A DNA stretch of 64,000 bases, taken from Pedobacter psychrotolerans (lineage in GTDB: Bacteria > Bacteroidota > Bacteroidia > Sphingobacteriales > Sphingobacteriaceae). The translations under genes were made by a program, and so were the position numbers. The notes beneath the pieces are model-generated. The model had not been told where the DNA came from. It saw only the letters and a list, made by a program, of their open reading frames with translations, and did not search any database. The stretch covers positions 374,450 through 438,449 of the forward strand of contig NZ_SLWO01000001.1 of assembly GCF_004340665.1 (NCBI RefSeq), written 5' to 3'. Shown piece after piece: positions 62,112 through 64,000 of the stretch. How positions within the stretch are numbered: position 1 is the stretch's first letter; each line of letters starts with the position of its first letter.

Positions 62112-64000
62112 ATGAAAATATCATATAACTGGTTAAAACAATTCGTTCAAATAGATCAGACACCACAAGAGCTTTCTTTAATCCTGACCGATATTGGCCT
62201 GGAGGTAGAAAGTGTAGATAAAGTTCAGCCTGTTGTGGGTGGCTTAGAGGGTTTGGTTATTGGTGAGGTTTTAACTTGTGTACAACATCCTAATGCCGAT
62301 CGTTTACGTGTAACCACAGTAAGTGTTGGTGGAAAAGAAAATCTTCAGATAGTTTGTGGAGCACCAAATGTGAGCGCTGGACAAAAAGTAGTTGTGGCGA
62401 CTGTTGGCACAACCGTGTATCCTTTGGAGGGCGAACCTTTTAAGATTAAAGAATCAAAAATCCGGGGTGAAGTTTCGCAGGGAATGATCTGTGCTGAAGA
62501 TGAGATTGGTTTAGGCAAATCACACGATGGTATTATGATTCTGGCGGAAGATACTGAGATCGGAATTCGTGCGAAAGATCACTTCAAGATGGATGATGAT
62601 TTTGTTTTCGAGATTGGTTTAACACCGAACCGTGCTGATGCAGCTTCTCATTTAGGTGTAGCCAGAGATTTGGCTGCTTATTTTAGAAGTGAATATGAAA
62701 TGCCTGATCTTTCTACCTTCAAAACCGATAACGAAAATTTAGTTATTCCGGTAGAAGTAGAAGATTTGGATGCTTGTCCGCGTTATAGTAGTGTAACCAT
62801 ATCTGGTGTTACCGTTACAGATTCTCCTGATTGGTTAAAAGATAAACTGAAAGTAATTGGCCTTCGTCCGATTAATAACGTGGTTGATATTACCAATTAT
62901 GTTTTACATGGTTTAGGTCAGCCTTTACATGCTTTCGATGCAGATAAAATTGCTGGTGGTAAGGTGATCGTAAAGAAAGTAACCGAGGGAACCGAATTTA
63001 TAACACTTGATGATGTAGCCAGGAAGTTAAGTGCAGATGATTTGATGATTTGCAACGCTGAAGCGCCTATGTGTATTGCCGGTGTGTTTGGTGGGAAAAC
63101 TTCTGGCGTTGATGCCAACACTAAAAATATCTTCTTAGAAAGTGCCTATTTCAACTCGGTTTCTGTACGTAAAACAGCAAAGCGACATGGTTTAAAAACC
63201 GATGCTTCTTTCCGTTTTGAGCGTGGAACTGATCCTGAAATTACGGTTACTGCTTTGAAATATGCGGCCATTTTAATTAAAGAACTAGCGGGGGGCGAAA
63301 TATCTTCATCAGTTTCTGATATTTATCCAAATCACATTCGTCCGTTTGAATTTGAAGTAAGCTATACCAATATCAATAAATTAATTGGCGCAAATATTCC
63401 TTCAGCAGAGATTAAGCATATTATTACGGCTTTAGGCATTACAGCTACAAGTACTTCTGATGATACTTTGGCTTTGAGAGTTCCTTCATTTAAGGTGGAC
63501 GTTACCCGCGAATGTGACATTACCGAAGAGGTATTGCGTATTTATGGGTATAACAATATTGAAATTCCATCAAAGGTAAATGCATCACTCTCATACAGTG
63601 TTAAGCCTGAAAAAGAAAATACGCAAAATGTAATTGCAGATTTGTTAACCGCTAACGGTTATGCGGAAATTATGTGTAATTCATTGACTAAATCAGCCTA
63701 TTCTAAAAACCTGGATGAAGCCGTATTTATTTTGAATCCTTTAAGCAGCGATTTAAACGTGATGCGTCAGCATATGTTGATGCCGGCTTTGGAAAGTGTA
63801 GCCTACAATCAGAACAGGAAAAGTGGCGATGTTAAGTTTTATGAATTTGGTAAAACGTATCATTTAATTAATGAGAAGTACGTGGAGCGCCCGAGGTTAT
63901 TTGTGTTAATTTCTGGTGCAAAACAAGGTGAGCAATGGAATCAAAATGCTAAATCGGTTTCGTTTTACAATTTGAAAGCCGCTGTAGATGCGATTATATC
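62112..64000 (+). CDS. pheT: phenylalanine-tRNA ligase beta subunit, cut at the window end
   Basis: The first 629 residues are in the window. MKISYNWLKQFVQIDQ opens it, a tRNA-binding OB-fold follows (IGEVLTCVQHPNADRLRVTTV, near residue 50), then the B3/B4 domain (RPINNVVDITNYVLHGLGQPLHAFD), RKTAKRHGLKTDASFRFERG and the start of the catalytic-like core (LRIYGYNNIEIPSKV, then GDVKFYEFGKTYHLI). It pairs with PheS to charge tRNA-Phe. No frameshift is seen. The 3' end is beyond 64000. Confidence 0.97.
   Translation, partial: MKISYNWLKQFVQIDQTPQELSLILTDIGLEVESVDKVQPVVGGLEGLVIGEVLTCVQHPNADRLRVTTVSVGGKENLQIVCGAPNVSAGQKVVVATVGTTVYPLEGEPFKIKESKIRGEVSQGMICAEDEIGLGKSHDGIMILAEDTEIGIRAKDHFKMDDDFVFEIGLTPNRADAASHLGVARDLAAYFRSEYEMPDLSTFKTDNENLVIPVEVEDLDACPRYSSVTISGVTVTDSPDWLKDKLKVIGLRPINNVVDITNYVLHGLGQPLHAFDADKIAGGKVIVKKVTEGTEFITLDDVARKLSADDLMICNAEAPMCIAGVFGGKTSGVDANTKNIFLESAYFNSVSVRKTAKRHGLKTDASFRFERGTDPEITVTALKYAAILIKELAGGEISSSVSDIYPNHIRPFEFEVSYTNINKLIGANIPSAEIKHIITALGITATSTSDDTLALRVPSFKVDVTRECDITEEVLRIYGYNNIEIPSKVNASLSYSVKPEKENTQNVIADLLTANGYAEIMCNSLTKSAYSKNLDEAVFILNPLSSDLNVMRQHMLMPALESVAYNQNRKSGDVKFYEFGKTYHLINEKYVERPRLFVLISGAKQGEQWNQNAKSVSFYNLKAAVDAII

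Overview
The window looks like a chromosome segment of a Bacteroidota bacterium of the Sphingobacteriaceae, most like Pedobacter. This rests on protein style (Lgt-, MreB- and RhaD-type sequences, the 131-residue RhaT/RhaD/RhaI/RhaB/GntR-type rhamnose operon layout, DUF1080 lipoproteins), low GC, the near absence of Shine-Dalgarno sites, and repeated use of the Bacteroidota -7 promoter box TAnnTTTG. The genus is an inference.

Layout. 0-2.2 kb: a secreted protein, then the ribosomal operon rpsF-rpsR-rplI. 2.3-10.5 kb: an SDR oxidoreductase, a DUF1080 lipoprotein, the glycosyltransferase mtgA, a large AsmA-like protein, small conserved proteins and a two-gene iron-sulfur electron-transfer unit. 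10.7-11.2 kb: two identical tRNA-Phe genes. 11.4-15.3 kb: an S41 protease lipoprotein, an LEA-like lipoprotein, a GNAT acetyltransferase and a MazG-like pyrophosphohydrolase. 15.8-23.0 kb: a complete L-rhamnose operon (transporter, aldolase/dehydrogenase, isomerase, kinase, GntR regulator). 23-31.6 kb: a SWIM-SNF2 helicase, two NAD-dependent epimerases, a Crp-type regulator, thymidine kinase and an acidic protein. 31.7-37.8 kb: the rod-shape cluster mreB-(four-helix protein)-mreC-mreD-mrdA-rodA, read on the minus strand. 38.0-39.6 kb: purH. 39.6-41.7 kb: more than 2 kb of gene-free repeats. 41.7-53.7 kb: a defence island with the decayed remains of one type I restriction-modification (R-M) system (hsdM fragment, intact rhuM, hsdS stub with a stop) followed by an intact one, hsdR-hsdM-hsdS, fused by overlapping genes to an AAA ATPase and an HNH nuclease. 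54.4-59.4 kb: a Gfo/Idh/MocA oxidoreductase, purN, rpsT, radC and an EEP hydrolase. 58.7-61.2 kb: a tightly packed unit of an Lgt-like membrane protein, a Tes/MJ0619-like radical SAM protein and two paralogous small membrane proteins. 61.2-62.1 kb: a 162-bp tandem repeat. 62.1 kb to the edge: pheT, cut by the window end.

Most notable. (1) The type I R-M operon carries a Septu-like ATPase plus HNH pair, and its HsdS has an extra C-terminal domain of about 150 residues. (2) The intergenic DNA is full of short hairpins in which different copies change both sides of the same stem (ATTGC/GCAAT, ATTTC/GAAAT, ATCTC/GAGAT, ATCCT/AGGAT, ATGCT/AGCAT), the mark of selection or template copying on a folded structure. 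(3) The Lgt-like/radical SAM/small-membrane-protein unit looks like an uncharacterised lipid-modifying module. (4) Three genes have the -7 box only 3-4 bases before the ATG, predicting leaderless mRNAs. No CRISPR array, integrase, transposase, reverse transcriptase or rRNA gene was seen.
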